Of a stretch of DNA of 64,000 nt, positions 33,779 through 44,513 are shown piece after piece. The DNA comes from Chaetoceros tenuissimus. Its lineage: Eukaryota; Bacillariophyta; Thalassiosirophyceae; Chaetocerotales; Chaetocerotaceae. The stretch covers positions 496,001 through 560,000 of the forward strand of contig BLLK01000047.1 in NCBI GenBank assembly GCA_021927905.1, given 5' to 3'. The position numbers and the translations under genes are program-made. Each line of letters opens with the position of its first letter. The first letter of the stretch is position 1. Under the pieces are notes generated by a model. It was not told the origin of the DNA and ran no database searches. It worked only from the letters and a program-made list of their open reading frames with translations.

Positions 33779-34345
33779 GTTGTGCAGAATTTCCTCTTTA
33801 TCTGATTATTCTATGTGCAAATCGGGCAATATTTGGCATAAAACCCCCTTGAATCTATTTTTAATGTGCTTGTCAGGTTCGATGAAGCACACCTTACTTC
33901 TTCTTCTGTCAACGTAGCCAAAAAGCTTTTTTAATTTGTAAGACAATATTTGAATGTTGACACCTTGTAAAAAGCCTATTTCCATAATTAAAATAAAATA
34001 CCCTTGGCTAAATGACTCCGTCTCAGTTTGTCTTCCTGAGCTGCTGCAACAAGGGAATGGTTTGCAGTTAGTGGGATTAACTTTGGTGTTTACTTTAATT
34101 AATTGTGAGCATTGTGAATGAAGAGGAAAGAACATGCTTCTCATTAGCCCTTCTCATTTGTGTTTGATGACAACTCTTCGAAGTTCGTCAAGATTCCAAT
34201 GACGCTACAATGACGTTAGTCTAAATAGGCTTATTAGCATGTCGTAGCATGAGCTTCTCTCTGTATTTTTTAGTGAACTCTTTTCATTATTTTGGAATGT
34301 ACATTAAGCCAAAATAAAATAAGTATGGTCCAATCCAATTCATCG
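33779..34345. other. Intergenic region between GLR and the second antiporter
   Basis: Contains 33940-34035, a diverged copy of 28073-28180. No coding region is seen, and nothing equivalent to the signal-peptide exon of copy 1 is found before the high-identity block begins at 34346. Confidence 0.6.
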
Positions 34346-36949
34346 CTAACCACCTTCGACTCTTACTTATATTTATTGAATATTTGTCCTTTTCTGTTAA
34401 ACAACGGAATCACAGCATATCTTTGTCAAAAGAAACAGTAAGTGAAAGTGCTCAATTTCAAGCCATGGCATGAACAGCCTTCTTTTAGTATTTTACTCTA
34501 TTTGCATCATCTAACGAGTAGTACCATCTTTCTCTTCAAGTTGTCAGCGCCAAAGATAGATGATGTAACATACGAAAAAATTTACAACGCCCTTATTTTT
34601 CTCATTGCAATCCACTTTGTAGGTGGTCTTGGAAGTTACATCAAAATCCCTCCGCTCGTCGGACAAATCATTATAGGGATCATTCTTGGTCCAAATGTTC
34701 TTGGCTTTGTTCCATTCCAATTTGCCTTTATAATGCTGGGAGAGATCGGTCTTATCTTTCAAATGTTCGAGGCTGGCATTCAAGTGGACGTGACCGTCAT
34801 TTCACAAACTGGTATCAGAGCTATTACTTTGTCCTTTCTAGGTGCAGTGTTGGCGGTAGGTTCTGGACTTGGTATCGGATTTGCATTTGGTCTAAGCTTT
34901 GAAGGAGCTTTCGCACTAGGAGTAGCTTTTGCTCAGACAGCGAACGGGACATGTTTGCCTATTTTGAATAGTGGAGGGCTGATGACTGCTGCTGTTGGTC
35001 AAATGATTTTAGCTGCAACCATTATAGATGATATGGTAGCACTCACGTTGCTGTCTGTAATGAAGTCGTTGGCAGGGGATTCTATATCACTTCGTGAATT
35101 TATGTTGACGCTGTTTGCTCCAATCGGTTGGCTATTTGTATTGGGGTTTGTTGCTATATTTGTGGCACCCAGAGTCATTGAGGATAATATCCTAACGCGA
35201 GTGCGTAAGAAGAAGGAGAGAGTGTTTGGATTATTCATGTTGATGGTGATATTTGTTGCGGGTTACTTACCAGTACTGAATTACTCAGGAGCATCTTATC
35301 TGATCGGAGCCTTTTTATCTGGGATGACATTCTCTAAGGTCGATACAGCCGAGGATCTTTTCGTTGAATATGGCAATGATATGGTTGGACTGTTCATGAA
35401 GTTCTTCTTTGCTGCCACTATTGGTTTTCAGGTGAGTATATCACTTGAGGCTTTTTATAAATAATATTGTGGCATTTTCTCTGATTCTGACTTCCTTTAT
35501 ATTGTAGATCCCAGTACAAATATTCGGGAGTGGGAAAATATGGTATCGTGGACTTTTACTTACTGCGACTGCTGTTTTCTTCAAAGGAGGAACAGCATTA
35601 CTTGTACCAAGATTTCAACAGGACAAAGGCTCTTTCAATTCCCATAGACGCGATAAGGTGGTTGTAGCATTTAGCATGATGTGTCGAGGGGGGTTTGGCT
35701 ACATGATTAGCAATATAGCCTACAAACAGGGTCTAATAGACGAAGAATGGTTTGCAGCTTCTGTTCTAGCGCTACTTATTGGAACAATAGTTCCGCCCAT
35801 CTTCCTGCATTATTTCATTGACAAATATGAAACCATCCGACAAGAGGCTTTGGCAATAGAGAAGGAAGCTTTAGAGAAAGAAGGTCAGACCCCTCTGTTT
35901 TTCAAGGTTACTATGAAGACGACGAATGCATGGGGTTTGTTATCGAAGGCAATGTCAGAAATTAATTCTCTTGGGATTAGTGTGATGGACTACAAAAGCA
36001 GTCATACCAATGGAGCAAATGCCACCGTTACCACTGAATTCTACTTGAAGGACAACACCATGAACAGATCAGCACGAGGTCAAATCCAAGGAGCAATCAC
36101 TGTATCATTTGATGAAAAGCTCTCCCTTTCAGAGGGGACTGAATCATTTCTCGATAATCCGTTGGAAATAGATTTGAATGCAGATCGCAAAAGAGTTCAA
36201 TTCGCTCAACATAAAATGGAATCATCTTTCGACGCCAGTACCGACGCACGTCTTGAGGAAATTGCAAAACATTTACAAGAGCAATTTGGAAAGATGTTTA
36301 AAATGTCTCTGCTTGAGATATTCATTTGGGGTAAGTGTTTATTTCCTGAACAAAGCTTATACATTTATATTGGACGAAATAGAACATTGAACTTTTGTTC
36401 TTCCTTCATAGACCCTTATGACATCAACCAAGAAATGGATAAATGTTTTCTCTCCCGTAGAGATGGACGTGAATTGTCCAAAGAGTTCTTTCACAACTTT
36501 TACATCAACCTCGATAGAGATGGGAATGGAAGCATTCATAAAGACGAATTGTTACAAGGACTACGAGCTTCAAAGTTTGAGATTACAGATGAAGGGTTTG
36601 CAATATTAGTGAAGGAAGTTGACACTGATGGGGATGGTTTTATTTCAGCAGAAAAATGGGATATAGTCATTGGCGAGTACTTTAGCAAAAAGGCTGCGTT
36701 GAAGCAAAGTCTGCGTTACAGTCTTGTGAAGGATATGGATTTGTCTGGTATTGAAGAAGCTTTGGATTTGTCTGTTATACATGAAGAAGAATCTTCTGTA
36801 GAAGCATAGCTGATATATTAACATCTCTACTTAACTCTGAATTCTTTCAACCTATTTTTTCCAGTATTTATCGCTTCTTGTGGCACTACGTATAGAAAAG
36901 GAGTGCTTTTGCTATGCGTTTATGGTCCATTCAATTCATTCATCACTCT
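34346..36949 (+). repeat. Direct duplicated block, copy B (antiporter gene)
   Basis: Same length and order as 28643-31246. The left edge falls at CTAACCACC, inside the upstream part of the first gene, so the first candidate exon was not copied. The right edge runs directly into a 387-bp tandem array. Confidence 0.93.
34442..36809 (+). CDS. EF-hand cation/proton antiporter, copy 2 (5' part missing)
   Basis: Exons corresponding to copy 1 are about 34541..35431, 35508..36330 and 36412..36809, with the same introns and intact reading frames. The membrane domain is unchanged apart from Ser to Asn in VEYGND; differences cluster in the tail (Asp-Ala-Ser-Thr-Asp for Asp-Ala-Ile-Ile-Asp, His to Gln, Asp to Glu). 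The last EF-hand loop reads DTDGDGFISAEK: the position-12 glutamate that chelates Ca2+ in two ways is lysine here. The frame again begins without ATG, and the upstream signal-peptide exon of copy 1 has no counterpart. It may use another first exon, be 5' truncated, or be silent. Intact frames argue that it is young or still used. Confidence 0.75.
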
Positions 36950-37521
36950 ACGAGCTTCAAAGTTTGAGATTTCAGATGAAGGGTTTGCAATATTAGTGAA
37001 GGAAGTTGATACTGATTGGGATGGTTTTATTTCAGCAGAAGAATGGGATATTGCCATTACTGATTGCCTTGACAAAAAGGCTGCGTTGAAGCAAAGTCTG
37101 CGTTACAGTCTTGTGAAGGATATGGATTTGTCTGGTATTGAAGAAGCTTTGGATTTGTCTGTTATACATGAAGAAGAATCTTCTGTAGAAGCATAGCTGA
37201 TATATTAACATCTCTACTTAACTCTGAATTCTTTCAACCTATTTTTTCCAGTATTTATCGCTTCTTGTGGCACTACGTATAGAAAAGGAGTGCTTTTGCT
37301 ATGCGTTTATGGTCCATTCAATTCATTCATCACTCTACGAGCTTCAAAGTTTGAGATTTCAGATGAAGGGTTTGCAATATTAGTGAAGGAAGTTGATACT
37401 GATTGGGATGGTTTTATTTCAGCAGAAGAATGGGATATTGCCATTACTGATTACCTTGACAAAAAGGCTGCGTTGAAGCAAAGTCTGCGTTACAGTCTTG
37501 TGAAGGATATGGATTTGTCTG
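36561..37521 (+). repeat. 387-bp tandem array of the antiporter 3' end
   Basis: Units start at 36561 (inside the gene's last exon), 36948 and 37335 (partial, to about 37521). Each carries the coding end of the second EF-hand through the stop codon plus about 140 bp of 3' flank. The two extra units share changes not in the gene (DTDWDGFISAEE, and ITDCLDKK or ITDYLDKK for the gene's IGEYFSKK), so they were amplified from each other after the first copying event. Confidence 0.92.
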
Positions 37522-37604
37522 ATAGAAGAAGATTCATCATCGGCATAGTTTGTATTCCTGATGTACTCATACCTTCACTCAATTCTTTTATAATACGTAT
37601 TTAA
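36903..37604 (+). pseudogene. Two orphan C-terminal fragments of the antiporter (EF-hand tail)
   Basis: Units 2 and 3 of the 387-bp array keep open frames from the EF-hand region, 36903..37196 and 37290..37604, but have no ATG at a sensible place and no membrane domain. The third ends in unrelated sequence after LVKDMDLSD. They could serve as alternative last exons only if transcripts read through the first stop and were spliced; otherwise they are gene debris. Confidence 0.7.
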
Positions 37605-37758
37605 TGGTTTTAAGTGTCTATCCTTTGAAATCTATATGAGTCATTTTCTATTCCGATGTAAAATAAAGTTTTGTGTGTTTTAGTGAGATCTTATATGGTG
37701 CTTCCAATGCAGGTTTATAATTTGCGAGGTAATCTACTGCTGGTACAAAACATAGTTA

Positions 37759-38721
37759 CTATGCAAATATTATCGGCGACTGGCTGTCAACTATTTCTTG
37801 TAGTGTTTGTTTCTCTCCTGGCACAAACCCATAATAAACTGCAAATCGATCAAGCTCAAAGTCGTCGTCTGTGTATTTATTGAAAAGCTCTTCATCCGCT
37901 GCGATATCTTTTAGTGCAGTCACTACTACATTGCCTTTGCTATCGCTTTCATGGTCAATACTTAGAGCATTTGCATAATGTTGTCCCATATCTAGTAAGG
38001 GTATCAGTTTAGAGCAATCATTTACATCATCTTGAAAGGCTCGACTATGAATTGATACAAACGCTCCATGTATTGCATCGAAACCCTCGTCAGAGTCAAG
38101 ATTTGGATTGATATCACCCATTATTTCTGCGACATATTCTGTACCAGATCGCAATGCGATAACTTCATCACAAATATTCGCATCATAAAGCTTATCTTCA
38201 ATATCTTCGTCTGACCACCATAAAAAATGCTCTTGATCATTTGGCTTCCAAGGGAGTACTTTCAAGTAAGGTGACCAAGGCGACGAATTATCAGAATCTT
38301 CATTTTTTAGCAATTCTTGCGCTAAATATCCTCCCAAAGCAGCTTTCTTACCAGCTGACCCCCCTTGCTCTGCCAATTCCGAAAAGAATCCACCGTAATC
38401 TTCATCTGCCATGGCATTTTTCACAGTGAGACATTTGTCACTTGGAACAACAAATAGTATTTCACCTTTTTGAAATTCTCTCGAGGCAAAGAGTCCATTT
38501 CCTCCACCTATACATGACTTTGATATGTATACATTGCCTAAGTATTCAGGGTCTGTCGACCATTCCATTAAATCATGGAATATTTCATCATCATCGCTTG
38601 AAACAGATGGTAATCTGAAAGCATATTTGTAGAGTGACTTTGAAAGGCGAGAAAAAGGGGCTACAAATGCCGACCCGAGAGCCATCATTGCACTTAGAAC
38701 CAACACTCTTAAGTTTATCAT
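37759..38721 (-). CDS. Plastid-targeted SET-domain protein (Rubisco LSMT/SETD3-like)
   Basis: The first ATG in frame is at 38719-38721 (MINLRVLVLSAMMALGSAF), giving 320 residues; the open frame extends upstream without ATG. A signal peptide ends in GSA|FVAPF, the plastid-import motif. The SET fold is indicated by GGGNGLFASREFQKGEILFVVPSD (first SET strand region), the SPWSPYLKVLP segment typical of LSMT/SETD3 proteins, and the C-terminal LIPLLDMGQHYAN and ALKDIAADEELFNKYTD blocks with the active-site Tyr. The usual DxxNH is DMGQH here, so cofactor contacts may differ. A lysine methyltransferase acting on a plastid protein is the likely role; the substrate is unknown. Confidence 0.85.
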   Translation of the reverse strand: MINLRVLVLSAMMALGSAFVAPFSRLSKSLYKYAFRLPSVSSDDDEIFHDLMEWSTDPEYLGNVYISKSCIGGGNGLFASREFQKGEILFVVPSDKCLTVKNAMADEDYGGFFSELAEQGGSAGKKAALGGYLAQELLKNEDSDNSSPWSPYLKVLPWKPNDQEHFLWWSDEDIEDKLYDANICDEVIALRSGTEYVAEIMGDINPNLDSDEGFDAIHGAFVSIHSRAFQDDVNDCSKLIPLLDMGQHYANALSIDHESDSKGNVVVTALKDIAADEELFNKYTDDDFELDRFAVYYGFVPGEKQTLQEIVDSQSPIIFA

Positions 38722-38994
38722 CTTGATGAGTGATAGGGGAAGATAGGTTGTATTTGTTTTAGTTAAGAGTGAATAAATATAGCGCGCCCTCCTCAATAGA
38801 TGAAATTAAGAGGAAAAACATTACTTGATTGGAGCAAAAATGAGCTTACGTACCTACATGTACGTACGTACAATAAATAATGACAGAAGAGCCAACAAAA
38901 AGAGGATTGAAAGATAGCCATTTACCGTTCCAATGACATGCGTTAAGAGTAATTTTCAGTGAAATATGCATTCAGTAAATCATATCCAATTATT

Positions 38995-41900
38995 TTATTG
39001 AGTGGAAGGTCTTACAACTTTCCCTCTCCCAGCAGAAGCTAAAGGCATCTGCCGTTGTGGTTGATGTACCCCATTATTCCCTCCATTAGTTCGTTCCTTA
39101 GTGGGCGCATGATGTAACATTCCTTGTTGTTGGATTGCAGTTCGTGCTTTCTTATGCATTACTGTGACTTCGTCGAAACGAGCTAAAAGGTCTAGTGCTT
39201 CCAATCCTGCCTTATGGACGCTAGAGTCTTCATTTCTTACCACACCTGATGGTGAGGCTGTGATATTTGGTCTGATACCAAGATTATCACGTAAATTGCA
39301 TACTGCTGTCAGTCTGTCATTAAGTGAATGGTATGCATCACTCTGAGGTAGAAGCATAAGTAAACCATACATACTCTTAAGTAAAAATGTGTGATATGGC
39401 GCCTCTACGTCCAACAGTTGCAATCTAACATGGACAAAAATAGGACTCTCAATCATATGAATGAGTTTGTCAATTTGCATCAAAAAGCCTACAGTAACTT
39501 CAAGCTCAGAAAATTTCTTGACCAATGAAAATGCAAGGTCGTAAGCTTGTGCAAGGAGGCAAAGTGAAAAAGTTGAGACTGGGTTGTTGGACCAACAATG
39601 GAACAGAGATGCAAATACCCTAGCACCTTCGTTCTTTGCGTGGTATCTATCTATTGGGCGCATTGGTGACCTCCTTGACAATATTGTGGAAGATGATGAA
39701 TCATCATTTGAAGAGTCAACAGCGAAGCTTGACTCAAGCAGTTTTCTTAGATTGTTCAGTTCAGGTGCCGTAAGTAATATTAGATTCAAGGTTTGAACCA
39801 TTGTCGCGACAAACTCTAGCGTGAAAGAGTCGTCACTAACATCATATTCAGAAATAATGTCCGCCATGATCAAGTACACACTCTTCGCATTTAAGAGCGC
39901 ACAAAATCTTCTCACAATCAGCGACCCCCTTGATTCCAAAAGTCGACGATCTTGCTTAAAAAGTGTAAGAATTTGTTTTATCACCATTCCAAATTGCTCT
40001 TCATCACGCAGCTTGTCCTTGGATAGAATCCCCTTGTTGAATACGTCAGATAGACAGATACGAGATAGAACCTGAACAGTGAGCAGAACAACAACATCGC
40101 TCTTATCACTAAGTAGATTCATTAGAACATTCATCAAACCTTCAATATAGGTATCCATATCTCTTCTTCGTTTCTCGAGCAACATGTTAATCCACTTCAA
40201 GACAGCAACTTTCGTTGGAACATCATCTTTTGTAGATAGTTTAGTTACCAAAGCATCAATAAGAATATCAAGTCGGAAGTCATGCTTTGTATCGCGAACT
40301 AGAAACAAAAGATCATTGTTGGATCGCTCAGAGATCTTTCTAATATCTCCTTCTCCATCAGAAATGTTATTCAAAATTGCCTTCAATACATCAGCTAAAA
40401 ATGGGAGCAATTTGTCTCCGCCAGAGTTTGGATGATGAATCAATTCCCAAATCCATGAGATAGCAGTGAGCCGATTCAACTTTTCTTTGGATTCACATTG
40501 GAATACAAGAATACTGACTATCGGACCAAATTCCAAGACGACACTTTCACGAATTTCCTTCAAAAAGTTGCTCAAAGCCGAATCAGCAGCTTCTCTGATT
40601 TCAAGACTTTGATCCCCAAGCATATTGAATAGTCCATCCAAGAAATCAGGCAAATGATCAATAAGACAGACATCGGGAATACCATCTAGAACAATAATCC
40701 AACCAACAACAAGCTTTCTATGATATGGATTGCTTCTACGAATGTAATTTTGTAACAGTGGCAAAAATTTGACAACGGAAAACGATTCGGTTTCTGTCAC
40801 AATGTCCTTCACAATGCGATCAAGTAGATTAGCACCTTCTCTAACATCATCATCCGTGTCAGCCAGAACTGATGCAACCCCTTCAAATATCATGTTAAAG
40901 TATGGCAAAATTGATTCTCTAGCTACTTTTGCAATATTGTACATACTTTCACAGGCATAATATCTGACTCTTGGTTCAGGATCATCAAAGCCCATTAAAA
41001 CCGGTCGGATTAAATGTTCCAAGTATGCCCTTTTCAAACCCTCATAATTCAATAAGCCAATAGCAACAGCTGCTAAACCAATTAAACCTCCCTTTCGAAA
41101 GTTGATATTCATGGATGGACAAAAGTCTCGTCCCAAAAGTTGAATCAATGCAGCAATAGTCCGATGCTCTCGACTATTGGCTGGGTTTGCAGTAGATGCT
41201 GTCTCTGCCAATGATTTTACCAATGCTTCAACTTCAAGCGCAGCGTTTTTTCGTTTTTCATAAGATCGATCTCCTAGTGCTCTTTGAACAATTGGCGAAA
41301 GTGGTGATTCTAGGTTGGCTTGGTTCATTAGCACCGATGCATTTGGCTGATGAAACTCAGCATTTGTCGGAGATATATTTGTCGGTGACTTATTGACATT
41401 CACTGGTTTGTTCATGGTTGAAGCTGTATCAATTACTGGTGTGGCATTTCTAGTAGTAGATACAGCAACTCTTGGTTGTTGTTGAGGGATCTGCTGTTTT
41501 ACTTGCTGTTGATGCTGTTGATATTGTGTCTGCTGTTGCTGAGGAATTTGTTGCTTAACTTGGTGTTGATATTGTGTCTGTTGTTGCTCCCGAGGAACTA
41601 CTTCTTGTATTACCGATTGCTTCGCTTCTGTTGGTAAAGGCATTGTCTCTTTTGGAAGTTGCTGCATTTTATGTTCAGGAACATTTAATTTTCGTCTCAT
41701 AGCTTCATTGTCATCTTGCTGTGTCTGCGACTTTGCAGCAACCATTGCAATTTGCTGATCATGATACGAATTGCTAGTAGTACTAGCCTGACTCATGTTA
41801 CTATGCTGTGAATGCATATGCTGCTGGGTCGTATCTTTATTTTTGTTCAATCTGACTCCCATTTTTTCGTATTTTTCATATCTCGATCGCATTGGACTAC

Positions 41901-42195
41901 TATTGGTGGTGCTCGAGCTTCTACTCGACTGGGAACTTTGTACACTTCTTGAAGATAATCTAGAAGTAGAATTTCTATTTAATACACCTGGGTTTAGAGT
42001 GGCATTGGAGATGGCTGCGACTCGATTTGCAGAAGGTGCTCCAGCATTGCTGCTTGTTGTACTGGATCTATTTGAATTATCTGATCCTCGACTTGAGCTT
42101 CTGTGACGCCTTTCAATTTCCAGTCTAGCTCTCTCTGCACGAGATCTTCTCACATGTGTAGTTTTAGGGACATCCTGACCTCCACCTTGCTCCAT
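38995..42195 (-). CDS. VAC14: VAC14, scaffold of the PIKfyve/Fab1 lipid kinase complex
   Basis: Intronless, 1066 residues from the first ATG at 42193-42195 (MEQGGGQ). Residues about 1-280 are low complexity: Ser/Arg-rich, then a Gln-rich tract. HEAT repeats then match Vac14 closely: the GGLIGLAAVAIGL helix, HLIRPVLMGFDDPEPRVRYY with ACESMYNIAKVA, FEGVASVLADTDDDVREGAN, and LDGLFNMLGDQSLEIREAAD. A Vac14_Fig4-binding-type C-terminal region follows (FSLCLLAQAYDLAFSLVKKF, VHVRLQLLDVE). Vac14 brings together Fab1/PIKfyve and Fig4 on endolysosomal membranes to control PI(3,5)P2. The first 280 residues are much longer than in animals and fungi. The last 60 residues are basic and unlike the family. 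Confidence 0.93.
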   Translation of the reverse strand: MEQGGGQDVPKTTHVRRSRAERARLEIERRHRSSSRGSDNSNRSSTTSSNAGAPSANRVAAISNATLNPGVLNRNSTSRLSSRSVQSSQSSRSSSTTNSSPMRSRYEKYEKMGVRLNKNKDTTQQHMHSQHSNMSQASTTSNSYHDQQIAMVAAKSQTQQDDNEAMRRKLNVPEHKMQQLPKETMPLPTEAKQSVIQEVVPREQQQTQYQHQVKQQIPQQQQTQYQQHQQQVKQQIPQQQPRVAVSTTRNATPVIDTASTMNKPVNVNKSPTNISPTNAEFHQPNASVLMNQANLESPLSPIVQRALGDRSYEKRKNAALEVEALVKSLAETASTANPANSREHRTIAALIQLLGRDFCPSMNINFRKGGLIGLAAVAIGLLNYEGLKRAYLEHLIRPVLMGFDDPEPRVRYYACESMYNIAKVARESILPYFNMIFEGVASVLADTDDDVREGANLLDRIVKDIVTETESFSVVKFLPLLQNYIRRSNPYHRKLVVGWIIVLDGIPDVCLIDHLPDFLDGLFNMLGDQSLEIREAADSALSNFLKEIRESVVLEFGPIVSILVFQCESKEKLNRLTAISWIWELIHHPNSGGDKLLPFLADVLKAILNNISDGEGDIRKISERSNNDLLFLVRDTKHDFRLDILIDALVTKLSTKDDVPTKVAVLKWINMLLEKRRRDMDTYIEGLMNVLMNLLSDKSDVVVLLTVQVLSRICLSDVFNKGILSKDKLRDEEQFGMVIKQILTLFKQDRRLLESRGSLIVRRFCALLNAKSVYLIMADIISEYDVSDDSFTLEFVATMVQTLNLILLTAPELNNLRKLLESSFAVDSSNDDSSSSTILSRRSPMRPIDRYHAKNEGARVFASLFHCWSNNPVSTFSLCLLAQAYDLAFSLVKKFSELEVTVGFLMQIDKLIHMIESPIFVHVRLQLLDVEAPYHTFLLKSMYGLLMLLPQSDAYHSLNDRLTAVCNLRDNLGIRPNITASPSGVVRNEDSSVHKAGLEALDLLARFDEVTVMHKKARTAIQQQGMLHHAPTKERTNGGNNGVHQPQRQMPLASAGRGKVVRPSTQ

Positions 42196-42726
42196 GGTTG
42201 TATCAGTGTGCAAAATACGACAAGTAAGGTCTGGTATTTATGTGTTGTTCAATAGATGAATGAAATCTTGATAGAGATGAACAACAAAGTGCTTCTTGAG
42301 GAGTTGGTTTCATGACGGCACGTGACCTTGCTAAATACCATTTCTATATAACTTTTTTTCTAAGAAGAATATAATCAAATGGCTATGACATCACTGAGGG
42401 AAGGAAAAGTCTAAAGGAGGAACGCTATAATCATTTTCATCATTCAAGCAGAAAGTAAGCATGGCGTTCGGATTGTGTCACCGTCAATTATTTATGGAGG
42501 GTTATAATGGTTTCTCAGATAATAATCATATGCAATTTAATTTGCGGTACCACCATATACGTAGATTGATCATTGCGCTTCGACAGTGGATGCATGTACT
42601 TCTTCTCCAGAATAAAAAGTCTATCGAAATTTTTAAGTTAAGGAAAAAATCTTAAGAAACTATTCCAACTACCTATCCCTTTTCTTTTTACATATATGCA
42701 TCAACTTCCTTACCAATATTTGTTTC
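42196..42726. other. Intergenic region between VAC14 and the desaturase
   Basis: About 530 bp holding the VAC14 promoter and the 3' flank of the desaturase. A 64-residue ORF at 42461 lacks any support. No element was recognised. Confidence 0.45.
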
Positions 42727-44072
42727 TTAAGCTTCTCTTCCGTAAATCCAGTTGAAGCTCTTCATTGGAATTTCATCCTCTGTTGCCTTCTTTGCCTTAT
42801 TCATAGATCTTTCAGCAAGCTTTCTGTAGCGAGTTGGAAGTTTGCACAAATAGTCTCTCTCCTTCTCTCCAGAACTGCTGAGTCCCTCAAGGTTCTCCAA
42901 ATCCCATTGTTTAACCAAATGATCAATGATATCAGCGTAATCCAATGCAGTATACACTTCAAGTCTCTGCGCAACATTGGAAAAGTTTTCATACAAATCT
43001 GGATCAGATCCGTCAGTCATAAGTTCCGCAGGCATGACAATCTGTCCTCTCATCATGTCTCCGAAAACTTCAAGTAAGCCATCAGGATCTCTCTTGAGAA
43101 TCTCAGTAACGAATGCCTGATATGCCTTTTCATGTCTTCCTTCATCTCCTGCAATCTTGGCACAAATTCTTTGAAGGTTGGTATCTCCACTGGCCTTTGC
43201 AAGCTTTCCTACGTTTCCATGAGAGATTTTGGTTGCACGTTCCTGGAAGGAAGTGTAAACAAATCCACGGTATGGATCTTTTTGTGCACCAGGGTTGAAT
43301 CCCGAGGTGATGAGATGTTGAATGGTAACTTCGATGGAACGCATGTCACATCTTCCTCCAAGGTACAAATATTTATTCAAAAGATCTCCATGACGATTTT
43401 CTTCCGAGGTCCATCCTCTGCTCCATCTTGCCCATGCAGATTCAGTTGTTCCTGTTGGATCATCACATCCCTCAAATGTGTTGAGAAGAGTTTGATAAGT
43501 TGGCAAAGCTTCTTCGGTCACCATATCACCGATAAGGACAACGAGAACATCATCTGGTACACCAGCAGCCATCTCTCTCATTTCCTTTACCTCGTCATAC
43601 CAAGTGTCAGCTGCCATATCAGGAAGGTAATCCTGTGGTTGCCATGCTTTCTCACCAGTCTCAAGAAGCTAAGAGCACAAGTAAAACTATTAGTAAATTC
43701 ATTTGAAGCTATGAAACATATAATGAAATGACAACCAGCATTCTGATTTTTCATGACACGAATAGTGTCATTCAATGAATGCAAAGATATATGTTTGACA
43801 CTTACAATATTATCAACCATGTCATCTACCATAGGAGCCAGGTCTTCTACAACCTCGACATGCTTTGGGTAGAGGAAAGATGTTCTCTCAAGTCTTTTCT
43901 CTAGGGATTCACCATCGAAACTGACACCACAGATGTCTTCATACTCCTTTTTTGTAACAGTTGATGGATCCACGGTTGCCTTGAGGGCAGAGACAGTCTT
44001 TCCACCTGCAGATGGTGCAAATGCAGAAACGCCTGGTACTAGAGCCAATAGTGCAAGCTTTGAATATTGCAT
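42727..44072 (-). CDS. Plastid acyl-[ACP] (stearoyl) desaturase
   Basis: Exon 1 is 44072..43806 and exon 2 is 43668..42727, phase 0, intron 137 bp; 402 residues from ATG MQYSKLALLALV. The signal peptide ends in GVSA|FAPSA, the plastid motif. The soluble diiron desaturase fold is clear: VTEEALPTY (about 139-147), EENRHG (178-183) and DEGRHE (264-269) carry the Glu/His iron ligands, with YRGFVYTSFQERATKISH between them. The enzyme makes the first double bond in saturated acyl-ACP in the stroma, using ferredoxin. The position of the bond (delta-9 expected) is from family knowledge. Its acyl products link to lipid turnover by the carnitine acyltransferase at the left end, though the genes are far apart. 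Confidence 0.96.
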
Positions 44073-44513
44073 CGTTGTTAGAAGAATGAGTCTTATGTAC
44101 AAGTCTCTAATGTTCTTGAACGGTAATTCGATTGCTCGCCGAAAAACTTGCTAGCTTTGCATCTTCAGCTTTCCTCGCCTCCTCCAGAAGCCAGAAGAAG
44201 AACGGTTTCTCAACAACGAAAGATACCACAAACTGGTAGGTACGTACGTTTTCTTTTTCAACACGTACCACAAAAGGCCTTTTTAGATTTGTGATGATTT
44301 CATTGGAGAAGTGCATCTCCGTGTGCTTCTTTACCGCTTCTTTCCTTTTGTCTCTCTTTTGCAATCACAAGGTGGTTATGGACCGCAAAAGTGAAGGGAA
44401 ATTGAGCAAACACAGCTTTGTACATGTTGTATGTATTGTATCATCAAGCTAAACTGCAATTGTCATAGGTGATTGATGATAATATAATATAAACAACCAA
44501 GCAAAGGATAGAA
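44073..44513. promoter_or_regulatory. Divergent promoter region (desaturase / RNA-binding protein)
   Basis: 441 bp between divergent ATGs. It has a GGTACGTACGT motif near 44238-44249 and a nearby ACACGTACCAC. No gene is seen. Confidence 0.45.

Noticed and set aside
42461-42655. 64-residue ORF upstream of the VAC14 gene
   Set aside because: No upstream signals, no family, AT-rich promoter context.
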